Shown here piece after piece: positions 9,066-19,472 of a stretch of DNA of 56,100 nt (positions are counted from its first letter, which is position 1; every line of letters begins with the position of its first letter). Below the pieces are notes generated by a model. That model was not told the DNA's origin, did not search any database, and saw only the letters and a list, made by a program, of their open reading frames with translations. Both the position numbers and the translations under genes were made by a program. Where the stretch lies: NCBI RefSeq assembly GCF_009795885.1, contig NZ_WTEV01000019.1, positions 1 through 56,100 of the forward strand, given 5' to 3'. The stretch comes from Gilliamella sp. Pas-s25. Its GTDB lineage: Bacteria; Pseudomonadota; Gammaproteobacteria; Enterobacterales; Orbaceae.

Positions 9066-10898
9066 TTATTCCACGGTAACCGATTTTGCTAAATTACGAG
9101 GTTGATCGACATCAGTGCCTTTGATTAAAGCAACATGATACGCGAGTAGTTGTGTGGGTACGGTGTAATAAATTGGTGCGGTAAGTTCTTCTATATGGGG
9201 TAGATTAATGATGTGCATGGTGTCATCACTGACAAACCCCGCATCTTGCTCGGCAAAAACATACAGTTGACCGCCACGCGCTCGCACTTCTTCTATATTG
9301 GCTTTTAGTTTTTCTAGCATTTCGTTGGTGGGAGCCATCACAATTACTGGCATGTCTGCATCAATTAATGCTAATGGACCATGTTTGAGTTCGCCAGCGG
9401 CATAGGCTTCAGCATGAATGTAAGAGATTTCTTTGAGTTTTAGTGAGGCTTCCATCGCAATTGGGTATTCATTGCCCCGCCCTAAAAATAACGCATGATG
9501 TTTATCAACAAATTGCTCAGCTAATTTTTTAATTTGTGGTTCAGAGATAAGCACTTGTTCAATGCGGTTTGGCAAGGTTTGTAGGGCGTGGACAATCGCT
9601 TGCTCGGTACTTTGTGCCATATTATTTAAACGCCCTAATTTTGCAACTAGTAGCAATAATACGGTCAATTGTGTGGTAAAGGCTTTAGTTGATGCAACAC
9701 CAATTTCAACTCCTGCTCTGGTTAATAAAACTAAATCGGCTTCACGTACGAGTGTGGATGCAGCCACATTACAGACAGCAAGGGTGCTTAAGTAGTGGTT
9801 TTCTTTCGCCAATCGCAAGGCTGCGAGTGTGTCAGCTGTTTCGCCTGATTGTGAAAGGGTTATAAATAGACTGTTTTTGCGACGAGCGGGATTACGGTAA
9901 CGAAATTCTGAAGCAATTTCGACATCGCACGGTATACCCGCTAAGGCTTCAAACCAGTAGCGTGCCACCATACCGGCATTATAAGCGGTGCCACAGGCAA
10001 CAATTTGCACATGCTCAACCTGCTTTAGTATATTTTCTGCATTCTCACCAAGTTCCGATAAATCCACCTTACCATGTGCCATACGCCCTTCAAGGGTATT
10101 TTTGATCGCATTAGGTTGTTCGTAGATCTCTTTTTGCATGTAGTGGCTATAGCCTGCTTTGCTACCCGCATCGTATTTTGCATCAGATTCTATACATGGG
10201 CGCATTACTTCATGATGATTTTTGTCTATGATAGTCACTGTGTGGTGAGTGATAAGCGCGGTATCGCCTTCTTCCAAATAGATAAATTGGCGGGTGACAG
10301 GTAATAGTGCTAACTGATCTGATGCAATAAAGTTTTCGCCTACGCCACAACCAATAACTAAAGGGCTGCCAGAGCGCGTTGCAACTAATATATCTGGGTT
10401 GCGCGTGTCCATAATGACTGTGCCATAAGCGCCTCGTAGCTGTGGGATAGCTTTTTGCACGGCGTCAAATAAGGAACAATCTTCGGTTGATATAATGTCA
10501 TGAATTAAGTGGGCAATAACTTCAGTGTCGGTTTCTGAACGGAATTGGTAGCCTTTGGCGATCAGCTTTTCACGCAATGGTTCAAAATTTTCAATAATTC
10601 CATTATGCACGACAGCAATAAAGCCAGATATATGTGGGTGGGCGTTATGTTCAACGGGTTCACCATGGGTTGCCCATCGAGTATGTGCAATGCCGGTAAC
10701 TCCTTTAAGTGGATGTTTTGCAATGGCGTCTGTTAGGGCTTGCACTTTGCCAACACGGCGAACGCGTTGTAGTTCGCCGTGTGGTGAGATAATTGCCAGT
10801 CCTGCTGAGTCATAACCACGGTATTCTAATCGTTTTAGACCTTCTAATAATATTTCAGCAACATCACGTTTGGCGATAGCACCCACAATACCACACAT
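9066..10898 (-). CDS. glmS: Glucosamine-6-phosphate synthase (isomerizing)
   Basis: GlmS converts fructose-6-phosphate and glutamine to glucosamine-6-phosphate, the entry step to UDP-GlcNAc for peptidoglycan and LPS. The 610-residue protein has the N-terminal class II glutaminase with the nucleophilic Cys after Met (MCGIVGAIA), [10 protein letters not shown] and the HNGIIENF loop. Two SIS domains follow ([46 protein letters not shown]). It ends LAKSVTVE as in the family. Only 3 bases separate it from glmU, and its GAGGAAT site lies within the end of glmU, so the two are cotranscribed; the long spacer targeted by GlmZ RNA in E. coli is absent. Confidence 0.97.
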   Translation of the reverse strand: MCGIVGAIAKRDVAEILLEGLKRLEYRGYDSAGLAIISPHGELQRVRRVGKVQALTDAIAKHPLKGVTGIAHTRWATHGEPVEHNAHPHISGFIAVVHNGIIENFEPLREKLIAKGYQFRSETDTEVIAHLIHDIISTEDCSLFDAVQKAIPQLRGAYGTVIMDTRNPDILVATRSGSPLVIGCGVGENFIASDQLALLPVTRQFIYLEEGDTALITHHTVTIIDKNHHEVMRPCIESDAKYDAGSKAGYSHYMQKEIYEQPNAIKNTLEGRMAHGKVDLSELGENAENILKQVEHVQIVACGTAYNAGMVARYWFEALAGIPCDVEIASEFRYRNPARRKNSLFITLSQSGETADTLAALRLAKENHYLSTLAVCNVAASTLVREADLVLLTRAGVEIGVASTKAFTTQLTVLLLLVAKLGRLNNMAQSTEQAIVHALQTLPNRIEQVLISEPQIKKLAEQFVDKHHALFLGRGNEYPIAMEASLKLKEISYIHAEAYAAGELKHGPLALIDADMPVIVMAPTNEMLEKLKANIEEVRARGGQLYVFAEQDAGFVSDDTMHIINLPHIEELTAPIYYTVPTQLLAYHVALIKGTDVDQPRNLAKSVTVE

Positions 10899-10901
10899 AA
10901 T

Positions 10902-12287
10902 TTATTCCTCGTTAGTTAACTTTGTAGGTCGTTTCCAACCAGCAAGTTGTTTTTGTTTAACTCGACTTACGACCAATTCGTTGTCGTTCACATTGTTTGT
11001 AACGGTTGTACCTGCTGCAATGGTAGCGCCTTTACCCACTTTTACTGGTGCAATCAATTGTGTGTCAGAGCCGACAAATACATCGTCTTCAATAATGGTT
11101 TTAAATTTATTAGCGCCATCATAATTACAGGTGATAGTGCCAGCACCGATGTTGACATTACTGCCGATTTCGCTGTCGCCAAGGTAGCTTAAGTGTCCAG
11201 CTTTGGTTGCTTTACCTAGATGTGCTTTTTTTAATTCGACAAAATTGCCGACATGGGCTTGTTCGTCAAGCTGTGAGCCTGGTCGTAGGCGAGCAAACGG
11301 ACCGATAGTACACTGTTTAGCGATAGTTGAATCTTCAATAATGCTATACGGGCTGATATTTGAATTATCATCAATTGTACAGTTTTTTAAGATGCAGCCT
11401 GCACCTATAAAAACGTTATTGCCTAATTTTACATTGCCTTCAATAATCACGTTACAGTCAATGGTAACATCTTTACCATGTGTGAGTGTGCCGCGTAAGT
11501 CAAAGCGCTTTGGATCAAGCAGTGTGACGCCAGCAAGTAATAAATGTTGAGCTTGTTGGTGTTGATATTGTCGTTCTAATGTAGCTAATTGCAGACGATT
11601 ATTGACACCTTCAACTTCAAATGGTTGCACTGGGTGCGAGGTTAATATTTCATAACCATCTTGGTGCGCAAAAGCAATAATGTCGGTTAAGTAAAACTCT
11701 TGTTGCGCATTATTGTTGGTTAAACGAGCTAGCCAATTTTTCAACAATTTGCCAGTAACAAGCATGATACCCGTGTTAATTTCATCGATTTTTTGTTGCT
11801 CAGGTGTGGCATCTTTTTGTTCCACAATGGCAACGACTTTGCCATTGTGGCGTTCAATACGTCCATATCCAGTTGGGTTATCAAGTATTACGGTCAATAA
11901 TGCGATGCCTTGCTTTGGTTTGTTAGCAATTAAAGTTTGCAGCGTTTGAACCGATATAAGGGGGGTATCACCATATAAAATTAAGATATCTTCATCATCT
12001 TGAATATAAGGGATAGCTTGTTGAACAGCATGACCAGTGCCGAGCTGTTCAGCTTGATAAACCAGTTGCACATGTTGATCTTTGAGCGTGTTTTCAAGTT
12101 GTTCTTTGCCATGACCATAAACAATATTGATGCGATTAGTATTAAGTTGTTGAACTGTATCAATAACATGTTGTAACATCGGCTTGGCGCCGATTTTATG
12201 TAAAACTTTAGGTAGGTTGGAATACATCCGTGTACCTTTTCCTGCCGCCAAAATAATAGCACTCAGTTTTGGAGGTGAAATGACCAT
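10902..12287 (-). CDS. glmU: Bifunctional GlmU, UDP-GlcNAc synthesis
   Basis: GlmU acetylates glucosamine-1-phosphate and then couples N-acetylglucosamine-1-phosphate to UTP, giving UDP-GlcNAc in the cytoplasm. The 461-residue product shows the uridylyltransferase signature [18 protein letters not shown] near residue 13 and GDTPLI near residue 110. The C-terminal left-handed beta-helix of hexapeptide repeats ([41 protein letters not shown]) is the acetyltransferase. It is upstream of glmS in one operon, the enterobacterial order. The start [13 protein letters not shown] is a few residues longer than E. coli; a weak GGAA site precedes it. Confidence 0.97.
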   Translation of the reverse strand: MVISPPKLSAIILAAGKGTRMYSNLPKVLHKIGAKPMLQHVIDTVQQLNTNRINIVYGHGKEQLENTLKDQHVQLVYQAEQLGTGHAVQQAIPYIQDDEDILILYGDTPLISVQTLQTLIANKPKQGIALLTVILDNPTGYGRIERHNGKVVAIVEQKDATPEQQKIDEINTGIMLVTGKLLKNWLARLTNNNAQQEFYLTDIIAFAHQDGYEILTSHPVQPFEVEGVNNRLQLATLERQYQHQQAQHLLLAGVTLLDPKRFDLRGTLTHGKDVTIDCNVIIEGNVKLGNNVFIGAGCILKNCTIDDNSNISPYSIIEDSTIAKQCTIGPFARLRPGSQLDEQAHVGNFVELKKAHLGKATKAGHLSYLGDSEIGSNVNIGAGTITCNYDGANKFKTIIEDDVFVGSDTQLIAPVKVGKGATIAAGTTVTNNVNDNELVVSRVKQKQLAGWKRPTKLTNEE

Positions 12288-12427
12288 AATCAGTTCCAGT
12301 CTGGTTAAATTAGCCTAATACTATAATCAAAGTTTTTAACGAAATCATCCCCAATCTTTTAATTTTTATCATAAAAAAAGTAATGTTGATATTTACCAAT
12401 GGGTTTAACAAAAAAGGAGGCAATGTT

Positions 12428-12961
12428 ATGAATTCCGTGATGAAAGTTTTATTACTCTATACCACACATGAAAAGCAGACACTGAAGATTATGCAACGCA
12501 TAAAAACACAACTTAATGGTAAATGTGATTGCGATGTTATTGAACTGCTACCCGATACTAAAATTGATCTAACTCAATACCAAGCTGCATTATTAGGTTG
12601 TTCAATTCGTTATGGATTTTATAGCAAAGTGATGAAAGCATTTATTGATAAGCATTATAACCAATTAAATAATATGAAGTCTGGATTTTTTGGGGTAAAT
12701 ATGGTGGCGAGAAAACCCAATAAAAATACGCCAGAAACAAATTTATACACCAAAAAATTCTTAGCCAAAATAGCATGGAAACCAACCATTACTGCGGTTT
12801 TTGCCGGTGCGCTTTATTATCCACAATATAATTGGTTTGATCGCAATATGATCCGTTTGATTATGTGGTTAGGAAAGGGCGATACTGATGTGACAAAACC
12901 GATGATTGAATATACGGATTGGGCAAAGGTAGATGAGTTTGCCGATCAGTTTTATACTTAA
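12428..12961 (+). CDS. hemG: Menaquinone-dependent protoporphyrinogen oxidase HemG
   Basis: HemG is an FMN-binding, flavodoxin-like, membrane-associated enzyme that oxidises protoporphyrinogen IX to protoporphyrin IX for heme synthesis and passes electrons to quinones. The flavodoxin fold starts MKVLLLYTTHEKQTLKIMQR. The family stretches LLGCSIRYGFYSKVMKAFID, MVARKPNKNTPETN and AGALYYPQYNWFDR are present. I placed the start at the ATG preceded by a near-perfect AAAGGAGG seven bases upstream, giving 177 residues (E. coli 181). The longer open frame from 12383 includes that ribosome-binding site and is not likely. It is divergent from glmU. Confidence 0.92.
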   Translation: MNSVMKVLLLYTTHEKQTLKIMQRIKTQLNGKCDCDVIELLPDTKIDLTQYQAALLGCSIRYGFYSKVMKAFIDKHYNQLNNMKSGFFGVNMVARKPNKNTPETNLYTKKFLAKIAWKPTITAVFAGALYYPQYNWFDRNMIRLIMWLGKGDTDVTKPMIEYTDWAKVDEFADQFYT

Positions 12962-12991
12962 ACGCATAGTTTCCTGAAACTTTTTCACAAA
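12962..12991 (+). repeat. Intergenic palindromic repeat, copy 2
   Basis: ACGCATAGTTTCCTGAAACT followed by a T-run and CACAAA starts directly after the hemG stop codon. The core AGTTTC-CT-GAAACT is an inverted repeat. It could form a very weak terminator here, but the other two copies do not follow a gene in the right orientation. Confidence 0.6.
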
Positions 12992-13045
12992 CAAATCGAT
13001 ATTTTTCTAAACTTATCAACTTTTCAAGTTCTTTTAAATAAACTT

Positions 13046-13060
13046 TGTGATATAGATCAA
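13046..13060 (+). promoter_or_regulatory. Possible FNR/CRP-type box upstream of typA
   Basis: TGTGATATAGATCAA has one perfect FNR half-site (ATCAA) and one CRP-like half-site (TGTGA), about 70 bases before typA. Both readings have mismatches, so this is a weak candidate. Confidence 0.3.
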
Positions 13061-13126
13061 CATTTATATTAAAAAGGTGTACAATACCGCGCCTATAGAA
13101 TGTGTCTCCTAATTGGAATTTTAATT

Positions 13127-14953
13127 GTGATTGAAAATTTAAGAAATATTGCCATTATTGCCCACGTTGACCATGGTAAAACGACTTTGGTTGACAAGTT
13201 ATTAAAACAGTCGGGTACGTTAGATAATCTACGTGGTGACGATAACGAACGTATCATGGACTCTAATGCGCTTGAAAAAGAGCGTGGTATTACCATTTTA
13301 GCTAAAAATACCGCTATTGATTGGAATGGTTACCGAATTAATATCGTTGACACCCCAGGACATGCTGATTTTGGTGGTGAAGTTGAACGTGTTATGTCGA
13401 TGGTTGATTCTGTACTATTGCTCGTTGATGCAATGGATGGACCAATGCCACAAACACGTTTTGTAACGCAAAAAGCATTTGCTTATGGTTTAAAACCAAT
13501 TGTGGTTATCAATAAAGTCGATCGTCCCGGTGCACGTCCTGACTGGGTTGTTGATCAAGTATTTGATCTGTTCGTTAATTTAGGGGCAACTGATGAACAG
13601 TTAGATTTCCCTATCGTTTATGCTTCAGCATTAATGGGGATCGCAGGTTTAGATCATGAAAATATGGCTGAAGATATGACGCCATTATTTGAAGCGATCG
13701 TTAAATATGTTGAACCACCAAAGGTTGATTTAGACGGTCCATTCCAAATGCAAATTTCTCAACTTGATTATAATAATTATGTTGGTGTTATTGGTATTGG
13801 TCGTATTAAACGCGGTCGCGTTAAACCAAATCAACAAGTGACTATTGTTGATAGTGAAGGCAATAAACGGACTGGCAAAGTAGGTCAAGTTCTTGGTCAT
13901 TTAGGACTACAACGCTATGAGGCTGAAGTTGCCGAAGCTGGCGATATTATTGCATTAACGGGGCTTGGTGAACTAGGCATCTCTGATACGATTTGTGATA
14001 ATAGCTGCGTTGAAGCATTACCTGCGTTAACCGTTGATGAACCAACTGTAACTATGTTCTTTAATGTCAATAGCTCACCGTTTGCAGGTAAAGAAGGGAA
14101 GTATGTGACTTCTCGCCAAATTCTTGAACGTTTAAATAAAGAGCTTGTCCATAATGTTGCACTTCGTGTCGAAGAAACGCCAGATCCAGATGCTTTTAGA
14201 GTCTCAGGTCGTGGTGAATTGCATTTGTCTGTACTCATCGAAAATATGCGCCGTGAAGGTTATGAGTTAGGGGTTTCTCGTCCTAAAGTTATCTTTAGAG
14301 AAATTGACGGTAAAAAACAAGAGCCATTTGAACAAGTTACGCTTGATATTGAAGAACAACATCAAGGTTCAGTGATGGAAGCACTTGGTTTACGTAAAGG
14401 TGACTTAACAAACATGCTACCAGATGGTAAAGGTCGCGTACGTTTAGACTATATCATTCCAAGTCGTGGTCTTATTGGTTTTAGAACTGAATTTATGACC
14501 ATGACCTCAGGTACCGGTTTGCTTTATTCTACCTTTAGTCATTATGATGACGTTCGCCCAGGCGAAATTGGTCAACGTAATAATGGCGTAATGATTTCAA
14601 ACGGTACTGGTAAAGCATTGGCTTATGCGCTATATGGCTTACAAGACCGTGGTAAGTTATTCCTAGGTCATGGTGCTGAAGTTTATGAAGGTCAAATCAT
14701 TGGTATTCATACTCGCTCAAACGACTTAACCGTTAACTGTTTAACCGGTAAAAAATTAACAAATATGCGAGCATCAGGTACTGACGAGGCAACAACACTT
14801 TCACCTCCAATTAAAATGTCATTAGAACAAGCATTAGAGTTTATTGACGATGACGAATTAGTGGAAGTTACACCATTATCTATCCGTTTACGTAAACGTC
14901 ATTTAACTGAAAATGATCGTAAACGTGCGTTTAGAAGTGGTAATAAAGACTAA
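13127..14953 (+). CDS. typA: Ribosome-associated GTPase TypA/BipA
   Basis: TypA is a translational GTPase that binds the ribosome and helps assembly and stress or cold adaptation. Visible motifs are G1 [10 protein letters not shown]2 region EKERGITI, G3 [12 protein letters not shown] and G4 [13 protein letters not shown]. Domains II, III and V follow, and the BipA-specific C-terminus has [20 protein letters not shown] and the [20 protein letters not shown] stretch. The open frame begins at 13100, but the GTG at 13127 gives [15 protein letters not shown], which matches the family N-terminus and yields 608 residues (E. coli 607). It is a single-gene unit with its own terminator. Confidence 0.95.
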   Translation: MIENLRNIAIIAHVDHGKTTLVDKLLKQSGTLDNLRGDDNERIMDSNALEKERGITILAKNTAIDWNGYRINIVDTPGHADFGGEVERVMSMVDSVLLLVDAMDGPMPQTRFVTQKAFAYGLKPIVVINKVDRPGARPDWVVDQVFDLFVNLGATDEQLDFPIVYASALMGIAGLDHENMAEDMTPLFEAIVKYVEPPKVDLDGPFQMQISQLDYNNYVGVIGIGRIKRGRVKPNQQVTIVDSEGNKRTGKVGQVLGHLGLQRYEAEVAEAGDIIALTGLGELGISDTICDNSCVEALPALTVDEPTVTMFFNVNSSPFAGKEGKYVTSRQILERLNKELVHNVALRVEETPDPDAFRVSGRGELHLSVLIENMRREGYELGVSRPKVIFREIDGKKQEPFEQVTLDIEEQHQGSVMEALGLRKGDLTNMLPDGKGRVRLDYIIPSRGLIGFRTEFMTMTSGTGLLYSTFSHYDDVRPGEIGQRNNGVMISNGTGKALAYALYGLQDRGKLFLGHGAEVYEGQIIGIHTRSNDLTVNCLTGKKLTNMRASGTDEATTLSPPIKMSLEQALEFIDDDELVEVTPLSIRLRKRHLTENDRKRAFRSGNKD

Positions 14954-15011
14954 TGTAGTATTAGTGCTACCGTAATATGAAAACCTCGCTATTTAGTTAG
15001 CTCGACTTAAT

Positions 15012-15044
15012 AATAAACCTCGATACAATTCGGGGTTTATTTTT
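15012..15044 (+). terminator. Rho-independent terminator of typA
   Basis: AAACCTCG and CGGGGTTT pair around an 8-base loop and are followed by ATTTTT, about 60 bases after the typA stop. Confidence 0.7.
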
Positions 15045-15178
15045 GTCTATTGTGATAATAAAACGATATCGTTTTCAATGTGCTTGATGAGAACGCGAAA
15101 AGCTATCGTTTTTCCCTGCGACTAGTTTATTAGTTTTATCAATTTTTCTATAATTTAAGGAAAAATAACAGTTGATGT

Positions 15179-15197
15179 TGTACAAGTATTTTGTACA
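15179..15197 (+). promoter_or_regulatory. YefM operator, two TGTACA motifs
   Basis: Two TGTACA hexamers start at 15179 and 15192, 13 bp apart, 40 bases before yefM. TGTACA is the known core recognised by YefM in its own promoter, so this is the likely autoregulatory operator. Confidence 0.7.
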
Positions 15198-15236
15198 ATG
15201 TTAGCAGGTTAATTAAGTTTTCAATAAGGAAATATT

Positions 15237-15491
15237 ATGAGGCATATTAGTTATTCAGCGGCAAGAGCAAATTTATCAGCTAAAATGGATGAAGTTGTAA
15301 ATGACAGAATGCCAACTATTATTACTCGTCAGAACGGGAATAATTGTGTCTTAATGTCATATGAAGAGTATGCATCTTTAGAAGAAACAGCACGCTTATA
15401 TCGTTCGCCTGCAAATGCAGCTCATTTGTTGCGTTCATTAGAACAAATTAATAGTGGAAAATTGCAAGAGCATGAGTTGAACGATGAATAA
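15237..15491 (+). CDS. yefM: Antitoxin YefM (Phd/YefM family)
   Basis: The 84-residue antitoxin has the Phd/YefM DNA-binding N-terminus ([37 protein letters not shown]). Its flexible C-terminal tail ([20 protein letters not shown]) wraps and neutralises YoeB. It represses its own operon with YoeB as co-repressor through the TGTACA sites upstream. The start has an AAGGA site seven bases upstream. It overlaps yoeB by 8 bases, as is usual for this type II pair. Confidence 0.93.
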   Translation: MRHISYSAARANLSAKMDEVVNDRMPTIITRQNGNNCVLMSYEEYASLEETARLYRSPANAAHLLRSLEQINSGKLQEHELNDE

Positions 15492-15738
15492 ATTATTTTC
15501 TGATGAGTCTTGGAGTGATTATCTATATTGGCAGAAAACTGATAAAAAAATGATTAAACGCATCAATGAACTTCTTAAAGATATTAGCAGAACACCATTT
15601 TCTGGCCTAGGTAAGCCCGAAAGCCTAAAGTTTAATTTATCTGGCTATTGGTCAAGAAGGATTGATAGTGAACATAGGTTAGTTTATAAAATTGAAAATA
15701 ATTGCATTATTATTCTATCGTGTCGTTATCATTATTGA
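15484..15738 (+). CDS. yoeB: mRNA interferase toxin YoeB
   Basis: YoeB is an RelE-fold ribosome-dependent endoribonuclease that cuts mRNA in the A site. The 84-residue length equals E. coli YoeB. The catalytic residues are all present: Glu46 (GKPESLKF), Arg65 (SEHRLVY) and His83 (CRYHY end). Other conserved blocks are [15 protein letters not shown] and [11 protein letters not shown]. It appears intact, so the module is probably active. It follows yefM with an 8-base overlap. The stop codon lies at the start of a 7-bp tandem repeat. Confidence 0.95.
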   Translation: MNKLFSDESWSDYLYWQKTDKKMIKRINELLKDISRTPFSGLGKPESLKFNLSGYWSRRIDSEHRLVYKIENNCIIILSCRYHY

Positions 15739-15771
15739 AACTAGAAACTAGAAACTAGAAACTAGAAACTA
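15737..15771 (+). repeat. Five tandem GAAACTA heptamers
   Basis: Exactly five GAAACTA units in a row begin within the yoeB stop codon and run to 15771, 28 bases before the terminator. Not a CRISPR: the unit is too short and there are no spacers. Confidence 0.95.
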
Positions 15772-15799
15772 GTCAACAAAGTTGGCTCAGATTGTCGAA

Positions 15800-15825
15800 C
15801 CCCGCTATTTAGCGAGGTTTTTTTT
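15800..15825 (+). terminator. Terminator of yefM-yoeB
   Basis: CCCCGCT, loop ATTT and AGCGAGG (one mismatch) are followed by eight T. It overlaps the last codons of the convergent ferredoxin gene. Confidence 0.75.
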
Positions 15826-16221
15826 GGCTTTTACTCTTGCAATGGCGTCGGCTATTGACTGTTTACGATCGGTGGGAGTGCTGATTTTGTTTGTCGTCGG
15901 CATGGTGCGTGGAAACAAGATCGTTGGTGGCACTAACTGATTATGGCCTAATCGCTGTTGCTTTTTCTGAGTTAGCATTAACTCTTCTGATTCGCTCAAT
16001 ACGCTACCTAACGTACTTAATGTAATACAGTCTGTTGGGCAGGTATTGATACAATTACTACATGAGGTACATAATTGTGGCAGTATTGTGTGCAATACTT
16101 GTTTGCTACCGACAATGGCATCGGTTGGGCAAACACGGATGCACTTGCCGCAGCCAATACAGTTTTCTTCGTCAATAAATGCTTTATATTGTTGTTGAGT
16201 TTGCATAATCACTTCTTGCAT
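15805..16221 (-). CDS. Stand-alone RnfB-like 2x[4Fe-4S] ferredoxin
   Basis: The 138-residue protein holds two ferredoxin motifs: CIGCGKCIRVCP (Cys21, 24, 27, 31) and CTSCSNCINTCP (Cys51, 54, 57, 61), each expected to bind a [4Fe-4S] cluster. The surrounding sequence (AFIDEENCIGC, TDAIVGSKQVLHTI) is that of the ferredoxin domain of RnfB/RsxB. The N-terminal membrane anchor and the extra iron-sulfur domain of RnfB are absent. A Lys-rich tail follows. Its ATG overlaps the stop of the formate-THF ligase gene (TAATG), so the two are translationally coupled. It may carry electrons for one-carbon or redox metabolism, but that is inference; it may also be an RnfB-derived remnant that has been kept. 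Confidence 0.75.
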   Translation of the reverse strand: MQEVIMQTQQQYKAFIDEENCIGCGKCIRVCPTDAIVGSKQVLHTILPQLCTSCSNCINTCPTDCITLSTLGSVLSESEELMLTQKKQQRLGHNQLVPPTILFPRTMPTTNKISTPTDRKQSIADAIARVKAKKNLAK

Positions 16222-17933
16222 TAACTTAAACCTACAATATTACCATCTTTGTCAATATCAATTTGTCTATAAGCTGGATTAGTGCCTAGCCCTGGCATAG
16301 TCATTACATTACCAGCATAAACACGAATAAAACCAGCACCAGCAGATATAGCTAAGTGACTAATGTCGACATCAAAATCGGTAGGTACATTTTTTAGATT
16401 GGCATCAGCGCTAATTGACATAGGGGTTTTAGCGATACAAAGCGGCAAATGATCGAGTTTTAAAGCTTCTATCTCTTTGATATTTTCCAGTGCTTGTGCT
16501 GATAAATTAGCTTTGTTGGCGCCGTATTTTTTTACCATAGTTTGGATTTTATCAGCAAGTGACATGTTGTCAGGGTAAGGTAATTTGATCTCACTTGGCA
16601 TATCACACGCTTTGATAACATGCTCTGCCAGTTTTTCAGCGCCTTTACCGCCTTGAGTGAAAACTTCACTCACTTCGCAAGCAAATGCCCCATGTTCAAC
16701 TGCATATTTTTGTAAAAATGCGAGTTCTTCTTCACTATCGTGTGGAAAGCGATTAATGGCAACAATTACTTGTAGCCCATAACTTTTAGCATTGTTGATA
16801 TGCCACGCTAAATTAGCCGCACCAATTTCAAGCAGCTCCACATTAGATTCTGAGATTTCTTTTGGAATCGCTTGTCCTGGTTTGATATTATATTTACCGC
16901 TGTTAGATTTTAAGCTACGAACCGTTGCAACCAGCACTACACATGAGGCTTTTATTCCTGCTTGGCGATATTTAATATTAAAGAATTTTTCCATGCCCAT
17001 ATCTGATCCAAAACCAGCTTCAGTTACGACATAATCGGCAAGTTGCAAAGCAATGCGATCTGCAATGACAGAGGAGTTGCCATGGGCAATATTAGCAAAA
17101 GGTCCCGCATGAATAAGTACCGGCGTATTTTCAACTGTTTGCATCAGGTTTGGATTAATTGCATTTTTTAGTAACACTGTCATAGCGCCCGCAACTTCAA
17201 GTTGTTCTGCGGTAATCGCTTCACCTTGAGTATTATAAGCAAGAATAATACGCCCAATGCGTGCACGCATATCGTGTAAATCTGAGGCTAATGCTAAAAT
17301 TGCCATAAGTTCTGACGCTGCGGTAATTTCAAATCCATCTTGGCGTGTAATGCCATTAACGCCACCACCGACACCAACAGTAATTTTGCGAAGCGCACGA
17401 TCGTTATGATCTATCACGCGTTTCCACACAATGCGATTTACATCGATATTGAGACGAGGCAAGCCCGTTTGTGCGGTAAATTCATCGCCCAAGCGTTCTT
17501 CATGATAAAGCCGTGAATCTAATGCGGCTGATGCCAAATCATGGGCGGCAGTAATAGCGTGAATATCACCAGTTAAATGCAGATTTAAAGTTTCCATAGG
17601 TAATACTTCAGCCTGACCACCGCCAGCAGCACCACCTTTTACACCAAATACAGGACCTAAACTTGGCTGACGGATACAAGCAATGGCTTTTTTCCCAATA
17701 TAATTTAAGCCTTCACTTAGTCCGATAGTATTCACCGTTTTACCCTCACCAAGTGGGGTTGGCGTAATAGCGGTAACTAACACTAATTTGCCGTTAGGTT
17801 TGTTTTGGTTGGCTTTAAGAATGGATAGATCGATTTTTGCCACATGTTTGCCATAAGGCAGAACAAATTCTTCTGGGATGTTGCATTGTTTAGCGATTTC
17901 AGTAATTGGGCGTAAAGGCATATTAGTTCTCAT
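16221..17933 (-). CDS. fhs: Formate-tetrahydrofolate ligase
   Basis: Fhs activates formate: formate + THF + ATP gives 10-formyl-THF + ADP + phosphate in the cytoplasm, feeding purine and formyl-Met synthesis. The 570-residue length fits the family (about 556). The ATP-binding loop [10 protein letters not shown] is at residues 57-66, followed by [16 protein letters not shown] and [18 protein letters not shown], both family signatures. Other blocks are [34 protein letters not shown] and [18 protein letters not shown]. It is absent from E. coli K-12, so it marks a metabolic difference. It is the first gene of a two-gene unit with the ferredoxin. Confidence 0.95.
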   Translation of the reverse strand: MRTNMPLRPITEIAKQCNIPEEFVLPYGKHVAKIDLSILKANQNKPNGKLVLVTAITPTPLGEGKTVNTIGLSEGLNYIGKKAIACIRQPSLGPVFGVKGGAAGGGQAEVLPMETLNLHLTGDIHAITAAHDLASAALDSRLYHEERLGDEFTAQTGLPRLNIDVNRIVWKRVIDHNDRALRKITVGVGGGVNGITRQDGFEITAASELMAILALASDLHDMRARIGRIILAYNTQGEAITAEQLEVAGAMTVLLKNAINPNLMQTVENTPVLIHAGPFANIAHGNSSVIADRIALQLADYVVTEAGFGSDMGMEKFFNIKYRQAGIKASCVVLVATVRSLKSNSGKYNIKPGQAIPKEISESNVELLEIGAANLAWHINNAKSYGLQVIVAINRFPHDSEEELAFLQKYAVEHGAFACEVSEVFTQGGKGAEKLAEHVIKACDMPSEIKLPYPDNMSLADKIQTMVKKYGANKANLSAQALENIKEIEALKLDHLPLCIAKTPMSISADANLKNVPTDFDVDISHLAISAGAGFIRVYAGNVMTMPGLGTNPAYRQIDIDKDGNIVGLS

Positions 17934-18073
17934 CTAACAATAAATTGGACTATCAGTATAAATAATTTAAATTGCCGAATAAAGCGACTATTTTATCTTT
18001 ATTGATTTTCGGCACAATTTATAATTATCTTGTTATAATTACTAAATACATACAAACAAAGGATAATAGTTAA

Positions 18074-19183
18074 ATGAATTGGTTTTCTGAGTATTCACTT
18101 TTTTTAGCTGAAACCGCAACAGTCGTTATTGCAATTTTAGCTGTGTTAATTTTTATGCTAAGTCAACGCCGTAAGTCAGCAACGGTGGCAGGGCGTTTAT
18201 CGGTTAAAGATATTAGTCAAGAATATGAGCAAGTTAAAGATGACATGTTAATGTCAAGTATGGACGAGCTAGAAGCTAAGCTGTTTATGAAAGATCTTAA
18301 AAAACAGAAAAAACTTGAGAAAAAGCAGGCAAAGTTAGCGGCTAAACAAAAAAAGAAACAAGTTAAAAAGCAAGAAAAATCTGACGAACACTCAACGCCA
18401 GTAAATACAACCAAGCCAGCAGAGAGTCATACAGACCAGCAAGTAAAACCAAAATTGTTTGTATTGTCTTTTAACGGCAGTATGGATGCGCATGAGGTTG
18501 AAGAGTTACGTCAAGAAATTACAGCAGTATTGGCTGTTATTAAACCAGAAGATAAAGTTGTCGTTAAACTGGAAAGCCCTGGTGGTGTCGTCCACGGTTA
18601 TGGACTTGCAGCATCGCAACTATTACGGTTTAGACAGCGTGATATTCCTTTTACCGCTGTGGTTGATAAAGTTGCTGCCAGTGGTGGTTATATGATGGCA
18701 TGTACAGCTTCAAAAATTGTCGCTGCACCATTTGCCATTGTGGGCTCAATTGGTGTGGTTGCACAAATTCCTAACTTTAACCGCTTACTTAAAAAACATG
18801 ATGTGGATATTGAGTTACAAACAGCAGGTGCGTATAAACGTACGTTAACCATGTTTGGAGAAAACACTGAAGAAGGTCGCCAAAAATTTAAACAGGAATT
18901 AGAAGAAACTCATATTTTATTTAAAGATTTTGTTAAAGAGTATCGTCCAAACGTGGATATCGAACAAGTTGCCACTGGTGAGCACTGGTTTGCAACGCAA
19001 GCCAAAGATAAAGGCTTAGTTGACGAAATTAGTACCAGTGATGATTTTATTTTATCTCACTTAGAATCGCATAAAATTATCGCTGTTAGTTATCAACGTA
19101 GACAAAAATTATCAGAAAAAATTTCAAAAAATGTCGTAAAGAGTGTCGAAAAATTATTTTTCAGACAAGGAAATGGGCTGTAA
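18074..19183 (+). CDS. sohB: Inner-membrane serine peptidase SohB
   Basis: SohB is an S49-family (signal-peptide-peptidase-like) protease. An N-terminal membrane anchor (residues about 10-30) is followed by a long Lys/Gln-rich charged, probably coiled stretch (about 70-115) and then the protease domain. The nucleophile Ser is in DKVAASGGYMMAC, and VKLESPGGVVHGYGLAASQL and FAIVGSIGVVAQIPN are typical. The 369-residue length is close to E. coli SohB (349); the difference lies in the charged linker. It is alone, with a terminator overlapping its stop codon. Confidence 0.93.
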   Translation: MNWFSEYSLFLAETATVVIAILAVLIFMLSQRRKSATVAGRLSVKDISQEYEQVKDDMLMSSMDELEAKLFMKDLKKQKKLEKKQAKLAAKQKKKQVKKQEKSDEHSTPVNTTKPAESHTDQQVKPKLFVLSFNGSMDAHEVEELRQEITAVLAVIKPEDKVVVKLESPGGVVHGYGLAASQLLRFRQRDIPFTAVVDKVAASGGYMMACTASKIVAAPFAIVGSIGVVAQIPNFNRLLKKHDVDIELQTAGAYKRTLTMFGENTEEGRQKFKQELEETHILFKDFVKEYRPNVDIEQVATGEHWFATQAKDKGLVDEISTSDDFILSHLESHKIIAVSYQRRQKLSEKISKNVVKSVEKLFFRQGNGL

Positions 19184-19195
19184 TAGCCCTTTTTA
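19175..19195 (+). terminator. Terminator overlapping the sohB stop
   Basis: GGGCT-GTAAT-AGCCC followed by TTTTT. The left arm is formed by the last sense codons of sohB and the TAA stop lies in the loop. Confidence 0.8.
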
Positions 19196-19472
19196 AATCT
19201 ATAATTTACGCGCAATCTTATATCAATATTATGGCGACGCCTCAATTTTTTTTCCAAAACAATTTATTAATCAATTTAGTATTTTTTTAATGAATATTAC
19301 TTATCATCCTATATTATCTTCTAACGATAGCATTAATTGTTAAAACTGAATATCTATTAATCTAATTGCGATTTAATATAAAGCAATATTCATACAAATT
19401 GATGAATATGGCTCCATTCTATTACATATCTTTTTTATGATTCATAAATCACTATGCTTGAGGACAATTATT

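Noticed and set aside
10899-10901. GlmZ-type small-RNA target before glmS
   Set aside because: Only 3 bases separate glmU and glmS, so the E. coli type spacer target is absent.
9562-11550. Several plus-strand open frames of 60-115 residues opposite glmS and glmU
   Set aside because: They are antisense shadows of two well conserved genes, with no ribosome-binding sites and no family-like sequence.
15737-15771. CRISPR-like array
   Set aside because: Unit of 7 bp without spacers and no cas genes nearby; it is a simple tandem repeat.
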